Shown here: piece after piece, positions 12,306 through 23,486 of the stretch
Layout: each line of letters begins with the position of its first letter
How positions within the stretch are numbered: the stretch's first letter is position 1
NCBI RefSeq assembly: GCF_029168945.1
Contig: NC_083603.1
Coordinates: forward strand, 7,378,001 to 7,442,000
Length of the DNA: 64,000 nt
From: Cannabis sativa
Taxonomy: Eukaryota > Streptophyta > Magnoliopsida > Rosales > Cannabaceae
Direction: 5' to 3'
Position numbers and translations under genes: made by a program
Notes under the pieces: model-generated
Told to the model about the DNA's origin: nothing
Seen by the model: the letters and a program-made list of their open reading frames with translations, nothing else
Databases searched by the model: none

Positions 12306-13331
12306 TATGACTTAAGCATATAGAAGAAGAAAATGATCAAATTTATATAATAATTCCACATAATATTTTGAATTTAAACATTAGAGAAGAAGTGATCACA
12401 ATTTAATATATAAAATATAAAAATTAATGAAACATTAAAGAGAATCCATATCAATATAAAAAATGGAAAGCAAGTCACATATTTAATCATAATTGGATCG
12501 GATTAGATGTAAATTTTGAAAATCCAGTCGGATCGGTTGTTGGATGAGACATCCGATCCAATGGATAACCAACCAAACCGATTCAATTATCATCCAATAG
12601 TCATTCAATTATATTTATATATTTTTAAAATACATTTATAATTTTATATATTAATATATTTTATTTAAAAATATATATTAATTGACTTAATATACATTTA
12701 ACACATTAGATTAAAAAAAAAACCTTCTAATATATTAATTCTCATATTCCTAAATGCTAATAAAATTATCAATGCGTATTCAATAAATTTTATTTGTTAG
12801 TGATTTTATTATGAGATCATAAGAATTAGGTTGGACTAAATTAATGTTTATTATCCATGTAAAATTATTATGTTTTAATATATATCTATATTTTAAAATA
12901 AAATCAACTTAAATAACTAAAATGAATTGGATGGATCCACTCTAATCGAATAAAAAACTTGTCAATGCATCCAATGATTGAAACCGATCTAATTAAATAC
13001 ATCCATTAGATCGGATCAGATTGGATGATTCAATTTGATTGGATTGGATCGTATAACAAAATTCAATATCCAATAAATAATCGAATTGGATCGGTTGGAT
13101 CCAAATCTATTGAATGTGAGCCAATAAATACCCCTATTTCGAGAAAACACATGGTAACTACTAACTTATAATTCCCAAAAAATAAATAATTAGCCAAAAA
13201 AAACTACTAAGAAATTTTCACTTTTAATTCCCATTTCAAATTTATTTATACACAAATATAACGTGTGGAGTAATTATTTACATGATCAAAATCAAAATCA
13301 TTATTAACTCATTAAGTCATCATCATCATCA
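12306..13331. repeat. AT-rich region with GGATCGGATT-type repeats
   Basis: Between about 12480 and 13110 the sequence is full of short variants of AATTGGATCGGATTGGAT in both orientations (for example 12493, 12531, 12552, 13010, 13035, 13084). It probably represents an old MITE-like element, but I could not define terminal repeats or a target duplication. The remainder is plain AT-rich DNA that leads into the 3' end of the next gene. Confidence 0.5.
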
Positions 13332-14220
13332 TCATATTTCATCATAATCTTCTCTAACAATCAAAGGCTTTGTCTCTCTATCTCTGTCTCTAACTCTCTG
13401 TTTCAGTTCATCCAAAACTCCACCTTTCTTCTTCAAACCTTTTCTACCAAATTTCTTAATCTCCGAACACAACTCTGTGATCTGATTCACTATATCTCTT
13501 CCTCCAAACAAATCACGTCTCGAAAATGTACTTTTCAGCCCAGGAATTCCTTTAGATTTCACATTTGATTTTCCAAATGGCTGATAATGTGAAGTGTTTG
13601 GATTATTGTTTTCCCTGTTTTCTTCAAACTTTCCCGGAAAATTGAAGGGTTTTGTTTTCTGGGATTTTGTTCTCATAACATCTCTGAAGAAAAAAAAATA
13701 AGTGAAAATTAAGCTTAAATAATAATTATCAAAGAAAACTAAAAATTGATTCTTTTCTTCTTATTCTTTATACCTTTGATTTGTAGCTCTAAATGAAAGA
13801 ACTTCAGAAACAGATAAAGACCTTAATAGCTTGACCTGAAAATAAAAATTGAAACTTTATCAATAAATTTATGAAAGATTAGTTTTTCTTTTTCTTGGGT
13901 TGAAATTAAATTAAAAATAGAAACCTTGGAATTTTGTGTGGGTTTAAAAAAATCTTCAACAGTCTTGGGATGCTTACAATCTGTAAAGAACAAAAAATAG
14001 AAATATTAAAAACAAATATTTGATTTTCTTAGTAAGTTTCTCAGCAACCAAACAGAACAAGGGTCTTACTCGAATTGCAGAACCAAGCTTCATCGTCTTC
14101 TTCCACAAGCTCATCTGGAGCAGACAAGTCAACCCATTTGGGAGCTTTGATGTTCTCGTAAGTTCCATCTTCAACGAACTCGGATTCGATGCTGTTCCAA
14201 TCGATGTTTTCTGGGTCCAT
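13332..14220 (-). CDS. Uncharacterised small plant protein, four exons, about 206 aa
   Basis: The exons in order on the minus strand are 14070-14220, 13925-13980, 13774-13835 and 13332-13683. Every border is GT-AG, and the phases fit to give one 621-nt frame ending in TGA. The protein starts MDPENIDWNSIESEFVEDG. It then has an acidic N-terminal block with APKWVDLSAPDELVEEDDEA and WFC, a short HPKTVEDFFKP motif, and a basic C-terminal half (FGRKGLKKKGGVLDELKQRV). I believe similar proteins exist widely in plants, with the conserved 'APKWVDL' and 'AWFC' blocks, but I cannot name a function. The APKW..L motif faintly recalls N-termini of TPX2-like microtubule proteins; this is speculation. The start is chosen because it begins the conserved block and the in-frame ATG upstream adds only nine non-conserved residues. 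The gene looks intact, unlike nearly everything else here. Confidence 0.85.
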
Positions 14221-15983
14221 CTGCAAAAAATGAAAGAGAAAAATCAATAAGAATCAAAGAAAGAAAAGAAAAAAAAATGGAATTGTGTAATGGGGTTTTG
14301 GATATTGATAAGTGTTATGATGGTGATTGAGATTTGGAAAGAGGTGTTGAGAATGTGAAAATGGAGGCGTGAAGAAGAAATAGTAATATACAGAGATTTT
14401 TGTATATTTTCGAAAAAAGTAACGTCAGTTTTAGCTGATGTAAGTGCTTATGTTTTTAATTAAAAGCATTTTCGACCGTTGGGACTTCTTGATGAGTGTT
14501 TCTATGTTCTAATTTTTTTTTTTATTATGTGTAAACTGTGGCTAAATTTTTTATATTTTTATGTTTGTTACGGTTTAATTTTTTTATTCGAAAAATTATG
14601 ACTAAACTCTCTGAATTCGATAATTATTTTGCTCTATAGTTATTTCGTCCATTTTAGTTTGTTAAGTGGCAAAGTGAATCATCACGGTGTATGTAAGTGT
14701 ACAGCCGGTAAAATTTCATTAGTCCAGAAAATTATTTTGCTCTGTAGTTATTCCGTCTATTTTAGTTTGTTAAGTGGCAAAGTGAACCGTCACGGTGTAT
14801 ACAAGTGTACACTTGACAAAATTTTATTAGTGCACATAATATTAATAATTAAAAATTAAAAAAATAATTAAAAAATATTTTTTTTTCTCTTTCTTTCCTT
14901 TCTCTTTTTCTTTCTCTTTATGTTTCTTTTTCTTCTTCTTCTTCTTCACACTGCCTAGAAACTACCCCTAAAAACATCCACCACCCACCAACCCCAACAT
15001 TGCTTGTTTCATGTCGTGAAAGCTACCTCTTTCATGCCTTTCTAAAAGAACGATTTGGGTTAAGCTGTTAACATATGATTGCAAATCTTACCATTAAGTA
15101 ATTAATTAGGAAAGATTGTAATTAATTATAAATTCTTTCAGTTGATTTTAGTGACCAACAAGAGTTTCTCTACAAGTATATGTCTATGATTGGATGGATA
15201 ACAAATGTTATTCTACTTAATAATTAATTATCTACATTTCATATGGCTTTCCACTTTTGCAGCTCTCTCAGGTCAATAACTTACAATATGTTTCAACTTT
15301 ATCATTTTAATTGTCAGTTTGGATAACAAATTATACATAAAGCAACAAAAAGATACAAGCTTTAATTGAAAAAAAAAGTCTGAAATGAAAAAGAGAAGAA
15401 ACATAGTGAGATGTAAGTAATATGTGACATTGAAATATGCATAAGTGTACCTGAAGCTTAGTATTTTAAAATGATGAAAATGGCTTTCTCGTAGAACAAT
15501 TCCCATAAAACTCAGCACCCACTGTCACTACTGAATTGCATCGTGAGATGAAAAGATTTTTTAGCAAAGGAAGTTGCCCAAGAGATTAAAATGAATTAGA
15601 ACTAGAACAGGTCCATTTATAGGACATAGACCAGTTCCTAACACTAGTTGCAAGAGTTAGTTATTTAACCAATAACTAACTTAACTACCCAAGAGACTAC
15701 TAACTAAATCTAACTATATTAACTAAAACTTAGGCATAGACTAACATACTACTTCTGGTTCATATTTTAAGTATTGGCAATGGACATGATTAAATGTTGA
15801 TTTCAACTCATAGAATACTTGATGAAAAAAACAAAGGTTTGAGAACAAATGATAATCAAGTAGATAAAGTTTATGAAAGGCTACAAATATTTCATTCATC
15901 ATTGGGTAATTGATACAAATGAGTGACCAAACAACAAAAAGAACAAAACCAAACTAAGAAGATACAAATAAAGAAAGAGTTAG
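14221..15983. other. Intergenic DNA between the two host-type genes
   Basis: The first 200 bases upstream of 14220 should hold the 5' UTR and promoter of the small-protein gene. A pyrimidine-rich run lies at 14880-14950. Nothing coding is convincing. The region 15540-15800, with repeated 'ACTAACTTAACTA'-like words, may be old LTR sequence, but no ends were found. Confidence 0.4.
14623..14838. repeat. Two-copy tandem repeat, 108-bp unit
   Basis: The unit begins ATTATTTTGCTCTRTAGTTA and contains TTTAGTTTGTTAAGTGGCAA and CACGGTGTA. The two copies at 14623-14730 and 14731-14838 differ at only some positions. No function is evident. Confidence 0.8.
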
Positions 15984-18109
15984 TTAATGAAATATCTTGA
16001 CATCCCAAATTGTCAACCCTGGGAGAGCCTTAATCTTATCACACCCTTTAACATACAAATATCTCAAGTTCTTCAACTTTGACATTTGTTTTGGCCAAGT
16101 CTGAAATTCAGGACAACGATAGATTCTCAAAGTCATCAAATTATAGAGATCACACACTTGTTCTGGTAACTCCTTCAAATGATAGTTGTCAGAGATACAA
16201 AGATATCTCAAATGTATCAGCTCCTTGATCTCCTTTGGTATTTCAGCAATTCTAGCACCAGACAAGTGTAATGTTCGAACAAGTTTAAAATTTTCGAGAT
16301 TCAGCCTTAAGAAGGTTGAACCATCCGTTGAAGTAATAAAGAGCGTACGCAGATGCCTTTTCATGTTCACTGATTCGGGAATTTGACTATCAGATTCAAG
16401 CAACAATGTAGCATGACGAGCCTTTTCATTAGCTTGGTTGACAATAGTACTAACAGTACCTTCCCTGCCTTGATTATTGCTGTAAGTGTCCACCATAAAA
16501 TACTCTTTGGCTGTAAGATATTGAAGGAAGTCGTGTATGAGATCGTTATCCTTTTTGAAGTCTTGGAAAAACGACCGTGCTGCTAAGTTCTTGAAACAAT
16601 CTTTAGCCTGCAGCTCAAACCATTGCTCTATGCAACTTAAATCTTGTTGTTCAAGATTTTTGCTTGGGGAAAAGAAATCTTGTGAAAGCCACATTGTAAT
16701 CAATTCATCTCTATCAATCACATGATCTTTGGGGAAAACACAACAATATAACAAACAAACTTTTTCAAGTGGAGGTAGATCATGGTAGCTCAACATGAAT
16801 GGAACAAAAACATTGACCTGAACATCTTCAATATTCCACAGAGCACTATTCAAAATATAATTCCATTGATGCACATGTCTTGTCAAACGCATCAAACTTC
16901 CTAGTGTCTTAGCAGCAAGTGGCAAACCTTGACACTTGTGAACAAGTTCCCTCCCAATTCTTTCTAATTGGCTATTTTGTTCTCTATTGAAGAAAGCTAT
17001 CTTACTGAATATAGACCAACATACCTCTTTGGTCAACACCATAAGTCTGATCATTCTTTCCTCTGCTCCCATCATTTGAGCAACCTCCTCCTTACGTGTT
17101 GTGATCAAAATTCTACTTCTTGGATCCCCACTTTTAAGACACCACTTTATATGCTCCCACTTTTGATAATTTGTTGTCCAAACATCATCTAACACTAAAA
17201 GAAACACCTTCCCCTTTAAAGCATCAGCAATGAGTTCCGTCAAAAGTTCCAACTGAGTTATGTTTTGTGCATCATAAACTTTGAGAAATTCAAGAATCTC
17301 TTTCATAATCTTCATCTCATCAAAAGGTTCCGACACACAAATCCACATTCTCAAGTTGAAATGTTCCTTCACTTTAGAGCATGGTATGCAAGTTTCGCCA
17401 ATGTTGTCTTCCCTATACCCCCCATTCCAACAATATGAAGGGTATTATTGGTCATATTTTTTTTATCATCTCTGCTACCAATGCCACCTTCATGATCACC
17501 AACCAACTTATCTACTAAAACTTGCTCTTCCCGATCTCTACCATACACTTCAAACACATTAATGAATGAAGTTGTCATCAACCGCGGTTCCCCTACTTGT
17601 TGGCTACATGGAGCAGTTGAGTTGCTCATGTTGAAAGAAAACTTATCCTTCTCAGTGCAAATAGCATCAACTCTACCATTCAATTCTTTAACCTTTTCAG
17701 AGAACTTGATATGTAATTTTACTTTGCTTGTTACATTTCTGGGAGGTGTGTCACATTGAAAGCACATGTAACATAATAACTTGTTTAAGTTAAGAACCTT
17801 ATTAGTTTGATTGTTGTTATTATCTCTTATCTCCATCATCTCAATTCTTGTGTTCCATTCATCTATCACATCATCTATGTCATATGACACATCTTTCAGC
17901 TTCTCTAACCAATCTTTCACATTAGTATTAGATTGCTTTCCCTCAGCATCACCCAACACCACCATAATTCTTTTCAGATTTTCTTTTAAATGCTCAACTG
18001 CATTATGGATTTCTGACATTTCTTTAATATATTTAAATCCATCGATTAATCTACTACTTAGTGCTCCAACCAATCTGTCTACAACAGTACTGATTATGAT
18101 CTCGAGCAT
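15984..18109 (-). pseudogene. CC-NB-ARC-LRR disease-resistance gene, frameshifted and short
   Basis: The start at 18109 gives an Rx-type N-terminal coiled-coil domain (roughly residues 5-130, with WLEKLKDVSYDIDDVIDEW) and then the P-loop GMGGIGKTTLAK at about residue 227. The frame ends in TGA at 17369, just after LAYHALK. The next frame picks up at once with VKEHFNLRMWICVSEPFD, so one net base shift near 17371 breaks the gene. The second part (to 15984) has kinase-2 (LLVLDDVW), RNBS-B (SRILITTRKEEVA), GLPL (CQGLPLAAK) and RNBS-D (CCVFPKD). Where relatives have 'MHDLVHD' it reads DNDLIHD, so the MHD motif is lost. Only about four leucine-rich repeats follow before a stop (WDVKIFH), giving about 708 residues in all against roughly 900 or more in typical members. 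It could be a pseudogene or, if the shift is a sequence error, a short allele. Confidence 0.9.
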
Positions 18110-19092
18110 GATATAGTTCAGTTTCGTCCTTCTTACCTATAAATCAAATAAAACATATATTATGACTCAATTGGTAGAGCTCACCAAAAAATAGTAAATC
18201 TTTTAAGATTTTTATGTGAAACACTTTAATTTCTTTTATGGATTAAAATAGATATTCAATTTTATGTTCTTCTATTATTCAATTACATTTAATTTTATTT
18301 AATTGTGCAATTATTGATTGATCATCTTTAATTGTTATCTATGAATTCGAATCAAAATTCTAAAAAGTAAGATTTGAATATATTTTGATTGTTTTGAATG
18401 CAAATTGATTTAGAATGAAAGTATCTAGATTATTTGAGTTGCTTTGTTTAATGTTTTCTCTGTGATTAAACTTTACCGTAAATATATAGAGAATTTTTAC
18501 ATAGATTGGGTTTGTAAGTCTTAACTAGATTATTAACTACTTAATTCAACTTGTCAATTAAATAGGAAGAAGAGAAATTGGGTAATCGCTTTAAGAAGTA
18601 AAGAAATGATAGTTGAGAATCATAATAATTCTTATTTTTTCTTCTCATTGTTATTTCTCTAAATTTTTTATTGTCTTTCTGTTATTATTTTTCTTGCTTA
18701 AAAATCCTAAATATTTATTTAATCAAATAGAAAAATATAGATTAATTATTTGCTAATTGATAATCAGTCCTTGTGGGACGATATTTGATCTTTTAGGATT
18801 ATTACAAATTGCGACTGTGTGTACTTGCATATCATAAATTGCGTCTGTTGCCAGGAACTGAGTTTTATTAATATCAAAATAATTAATTTTTATTCTAATT
18901 TAGTTGTTCTCTCTTAACATTATCTAATTGTTGTGTTTGAGAATCTTAATTTTAGGTACCAACTGGTATATGCGATGTAATACCTTAAGATTAAGAAAAT
19001 GAATTAGTGAACCCTAACTAGTTAAATGTGTATTTATGTGGAATTATATTATGATATAATTTAATATATGTGAATTATACTGATTAATGACA
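18110..19092. other. Upstream region of the NBS-LRR gene; AT-rich, possible LTR remnant
   Basis: It includes the presumed promoter of the NBS-LRR gene. At about 18765-18830 the words CCTTGTGGGACGATATTTGA and GTGTGTACTTGCATATCA resemble the 3' end of a Tat-like LTR, but I found no matching start or target duplication. Confidence 0.35.
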
Positions 19093-21301
19093 TGTTAAGA
19101 CCCTGTTGGTGAATCAGGGACATTTTTGTAATTTTCACCTGAGAAGGGTAAAACTGTAATTCTAATATTATAACGTGCTTATGGACTATATTATTATATG
19201 GTATACTTGTTTTGTCCTTCTGCATGTATTTTCTAACAAGTCGGCGTGGTATAGTCACAATTGGGTATTTCGGGCTGAACTGGGTTCGGGGCCAAAATAC
19301 ATTTTCGGGATTTTATTGATAATTGAATAATTTGAAAATTTAATTAAATGTGGTATGTGAAGAATGACAAATTTGCCCTTGAATTATGCTTATGTAATAT
19401 ATTGGTCCTATGGGCATTTTGATCTTTTTGACCATTTGATTTATTATCAATAAAAGAGATTTTTGGCAAGAATAGAAAGCTTATTTTCTGATTTCTTTGG
19501 CCCTCAACCGACCCCCTCACTCTCTTTGTATCTCATTTCTTCAAATCCTTTTAATTCTTGAAAATTCACCTTGAGTCAAGCTTGAATTTGTGATTGTTGG
19601 TGCAAGTTTGTTGGAAAAGCTTGAGGTAATTGCTTCACCTCTGAATTCTTGAGTTTTAATGTTGATTATTGTGATGATCTTTTGTGCTCTTGATGTTTAA
19701 AGGTAATTGAATGCATGTTGTAGTGGATTGAAGGGAATTGGTGGTTCTTATGTTGTTTGAGCTTGTAGAATTATGGGTTATGCATCTAGACTATCTTAGT
19801 GAGTTTTTAGGGTTGTATTTTGAGTTGGAAATCTGATTATTGATTCTGTTTATTGTTGTTTGCAAGCTGAAAATATGATTTAAGTATTCAAGCTTTTGAG
19901 TATGAAATTGTGTGGAGTTTTGCTCAATTTTGAGCTCATCTTGATTGTTGTTAAATCTGATTTTTGGATGCATATTTTGTTGAGGATTAAAGCTTGATTT
20001 ATGTGTTCTAATGCTTTGCTATGATAATTATAATCTATGGAGTATGAATTTGAGGTGTATGCATGTTTTGGTTGGAATCATTGTGCATGTTGGGCTGAAA
20101 TCATGTGGCTGTTTGGGGTTTTCTGGGTTTGGAACCCAGGCGCCGCGACCCGCCCCTGTGAAATTTTGGGATTTCAAACCAGGAGCCGCGACCCGCTTGG
20201 GGGAGTGCCGCAGTCCGCCTTGTGGTTCTGGGCAGTTTCGAATGCGTTATTCGAATGCTCATAACTTTGTGATCTGGACTCTATTTTGGGTGTTTCGAGT
20301 ATCGTTGGAAAGCTCGTTCTGAGCTTTATATGTTTATTTAGATTTGAATGCCAATTTTATAATTATGTGAAAATGGATTTAAGGATTAACCCTATTTGTG
20401 AATCTCAGAAATTATGACTAAGATTACCGGCACTTAGTCAGGAGCACCCGGGGATTTGGTATCTCCACGTACTCGGGACAATAGGTAAGACAGTAGTTAG
20501 CATGTAGAGTTTAGCGCGGTGGCGCTCATGTTGAATAGTATAATTGTGGTTAATTAAGAATCGGGATTAGGGTTATTACCCTAAAGTGAGCGGTTATATG
20601 ACCTATGATTATTACCCTAATGATTATTGATCTTTAAATGCTATGTCATGCTTTATATATTGATTTAAGAATTATGCGTTCAAGGCATAATTTGGTTAGA
20701 CTCAGTAACTAGAACCGAGATCAACCGTTCTAAGGCCTTATTGTAAATAGACATGTGAGCGTAACACGTGGGTCTATGCCACAAGACATAAATAGGCGTG
20801 TGAGTGTAACACGCATGTCTATGTCAAATAGACAATAAGTGTAATGGCATCATTATTATATATGTGAAATGTATATTGTGATTGTTGATATTTTTACTGT
20901 CTTGCTGGGCTTGGCTCACAGGTGCTCTACTGAGCAAGAAAGGGTAAATCAGTCTGTGATCAGCCATGAATACGAGAGCTTGGGGGTGCTTGTACATGTT
21001 TGGGCCACAATAGACCAAGCAGGTTGGGTCTATAAGTGATTGTATTTTGTACCTTCGAATTTTGCCGCTTAGGTCGACACGTGAATTAACTTGCAATATT
21101 TTGTGAAAAGTTTTGTGGGATCCCGAGACATGTTATTGTTTTGTTTTGTTTGTAAAGTTTAAAATTATTACAAGTTATATTTTCATTCTATTACAAATAA
21201 AGTTTAAATTTTCCGCTCTTACCCTTATAGTAATCCCGATTTAGCGGGATTAGGGTTTTATTATCGGTTGTCTTAGCGTGCCTAATTGTTAGGGCATCGT
21301 A
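19093..21301 (+). repeat. 5' LTR of the Gypsy element
   Basis: It starts TGTTAAGACCCTG and runs to just before AATTTGGTATCAGAG. The exact 3' end is uncertain because the expected CA is not visible (GGGCATCGTAA). It contains a GC-rich pocket with GCCGCGACCCGC twice (about 20140-20200) and short repeats at 20750-20830 around CGTGNGAGYGTAACACG. Confidence 0.8.
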
Positions 21302-21303
21302 AT

Positions 21304-21314
21304 TTGGTATCAGA
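21304..21314 (+). other. Primer binding site, tRNA-Met type
   Basis: TGGTATCAGAG is the usual plant Gypsy/Copia primer site complementary to the 3' end of initiator tRNA-Met. It lies two or three bases after the LTR end. Confidence 0.85.
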
Positions 21315-21635
21315 GTGCCAAGGTTTTTAAACTTCCTGTAGACCAGCTGAACATGTACAATCATCGTTAGAGACAAGCTCGGCTCGTGGTGCAGTAAGTG
21401 TTGAGAGTAAATACTTAACTGTTTATGTGATTATTTATTTATCGCTTTCCATTTTAGGCAGTATGTGAGCATCTAGTATATATGTGATATGAAGCCATGT
21501 TTAGTACATTAAATTAATAAATATTTATTTATATGAAATGGAATAGTCGAGTTAGGGTTTAAAGGCAATAAGTGTGTAAGTGTGGTATTGGTTCCTAACT
21601 CGTCGGGGTTGTTGATTACAGGGTTATTTGTGAAA

Positions 21636-22733
21636 ATGGACCCTCCACAATCATCTACACCACAGGGTGAGCAAATAGAGCCTGTGTAGACCAAACCAAT
21701 CCACCAGCACCGCCTGCGCCTCCACCGAATCTGGGGGATAATGTGGGGGTTGGCAATGCTAATCCGCCTGCTGATTGGCGGTAAATGTTTCAAGAAATAA
21801 GGAGTATCATACTTCGTCGAGAGGATGAATTACGTCGGTTGAGGCAACTGGCATCGGCAGCTCCTGTAGAGCAAGTGTTACTGCAGCACAGATTCAGTAT
21901 TTGAGCACTTTGTAAAGCTGCAACCTCCAACGTTTCTGGGAGGTACTGATATAATTAAAGCTGAACTATGGATGAGTACTATTACCTACATCCTAGATAA
22001 CATGGGGGTGACGGGAACAGAGAGAGTGAATTGTGTCGCCTTTATGTTACAAGATCATGTCCACGTCTGGTGGGATATTGTGGGCCAGACTCGAGATGTT
22101 AGCACAATGACTTGGAATGAGTTTAAGAGTATGTTTGAGGAAAATTTTTATAACATCACTTTGAAAACGTCACATATGGAAGATTTTGTGAAATTGACTC
22201 ATGGGAAAATGACTGTGGCTGAATACACTATGGAATTTGATCGGCTATCTAAATTTGCTGGTGATCTGGTGCCGAAAGATTACACCCAGAAACAAAAATA
22301 TGTGAGAGGACTGAATGCCACAATCAGTCGGGACTTGAAGATTGCCCACGACACTTTATATAAGAAAGTTGCTGAATTAGCCTTAATAGCTGAGGAGGCT
22401 GAGCAACATGTGATTAAGGAGCAAACTGCAAAGAATGCTGCCACGGCATCGAATCCTCTTGTGAGTGGTAATATCAGTTAAGGGGACCGACAGTGGTAAC
22501 CCTGATCACAAACGAAAGGCTAGTGCTTCCGGAATTTCAGGGGGTAATATTAAGTTTCGGTGCAGGGTCGCGGATCTTCATTCAGATCATACCCTGAGTG
22601 TTCGAAATGCAAGAAACACCATCAGGGTGAATGTCGGGCCAAGACTTGTTTTCAGTGTGGCGTGGTAGGCCACTTTATCAGAGATTGTCCTCAGGCCAAG
22701 AAAGAAGAGCCAAAGAAGAATACCAACCAGAAC
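21636..22733 (+). pseudogene. Gypsy gag with zinc knuckle, broken
   Basis: ATG at 21636 starts MDPPQSSTPQGEQIEPV and is then stopped by TAG. The main gag domain lies in another frame at 21972-22481, with WWDIVGQTRDVSTMTWNEFK, then TVAEYTMEFDRLSKFAGDL and IAEEAEQH, typical of retrotransposon Gag. A further shift leads to the frame at 22560, which holds the CCHC knuckle CFQCGVVGHFIRDCP. At least one stop and two frameshifts show decay. The protein would package the element RNA in virus-like particles. Confidence 0.9.
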
Positions 22734-23486
22734 CCGAGACGACTATTTACCATTACTCAGGCTACCGCTGATGCTAGTCCGTCAGCAGTGATAGGTCAGT
22801 TATCTATTATTGGTTGTTCATATATTGTATTAATTGATTCGGGAGCTACTCACTCCTATGTATCGAGTAAAGTAATAGAAAGTTTTCATAAGCCATGTAA
22901 TGTGTTTTCTTCGGGGTTCGGTACCCTGTTACCTTTGAGAGATTTAATTGTATCCACTCGGTGGATTCAGTCCTTGTCTTTTTGGATTGACGGTTATGAG
23001 TTAACTGCCAATCTAATTGAGTTACAATTTGCTGATTTTGACATAATCTTGGGAATATATTTTCTGTCTAAGTATGGGGAAACGATCGACTGCAAGCGGA
23101 AGATGGTAGTGTTTGAGCCCGACAGTGCTAACCCGGCAGTGTGTGTGGGTAAAATTCAGGGGACGCACATACTAAGAATAACAATTTTAAAAGTTAAAGA
23201 TCTAATGTGTAGAGGTTGTCTGGGATTCCTAGTCACTACAGTGGATATCAACCAACCTGTGTCATCTGGACTTGAGAATACGAGATTGGTATGCGAATTC
23301 CTTGATGTATTTCCTGAAGACCTATTGGGATTACCACCTTCCCGAGAGATTGAATTTGTGATTGAGTTTGTTCCGGGAGTGGAACCAGTATCAAAGGCAC
23401 CATATCAAATGGCTCTAGCAGAATTGAAAGAACTAAAGATCCAACTCCAAGAGTTACTTAACTTGGGGTTCATTAGACCAAGTTAC
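22734..23486 (+). pseudogene. Gypsy aspartic protease and linker to RT, cut by an insertion
   Basis: The same frame as the zinc knuckle continues into LIDSGATHSYVS, the aspartic protease active-site loop (D-S/T-G). It then has FDIILGIYFLSKYGETIDCK and EFLDVFPEDLLGLPPSREIE, the standard linker to reverse transcriptase. The frame ends because the Copia solo LTR begins at 23487 inside the RT start (...LNLGFIRPS). The matching continuation resumes after 25370. Confidence 0.9.

Noticed and set aside
18161..18185. CTCAATTGGTAGAGCTC, similar to the A box of a tRNA gene
   Set aside because: No cloverleaf and no B box at a usable distance, and no T-run. Not a tRNA gene, and no SINE body or tail is visible.
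18750..18870. Possible 3' end of a Tat-like LTR
   Set aside because: The words resemble such an end, but no start, target duplication or internal part was found, so it is mentioned only as a remnant.
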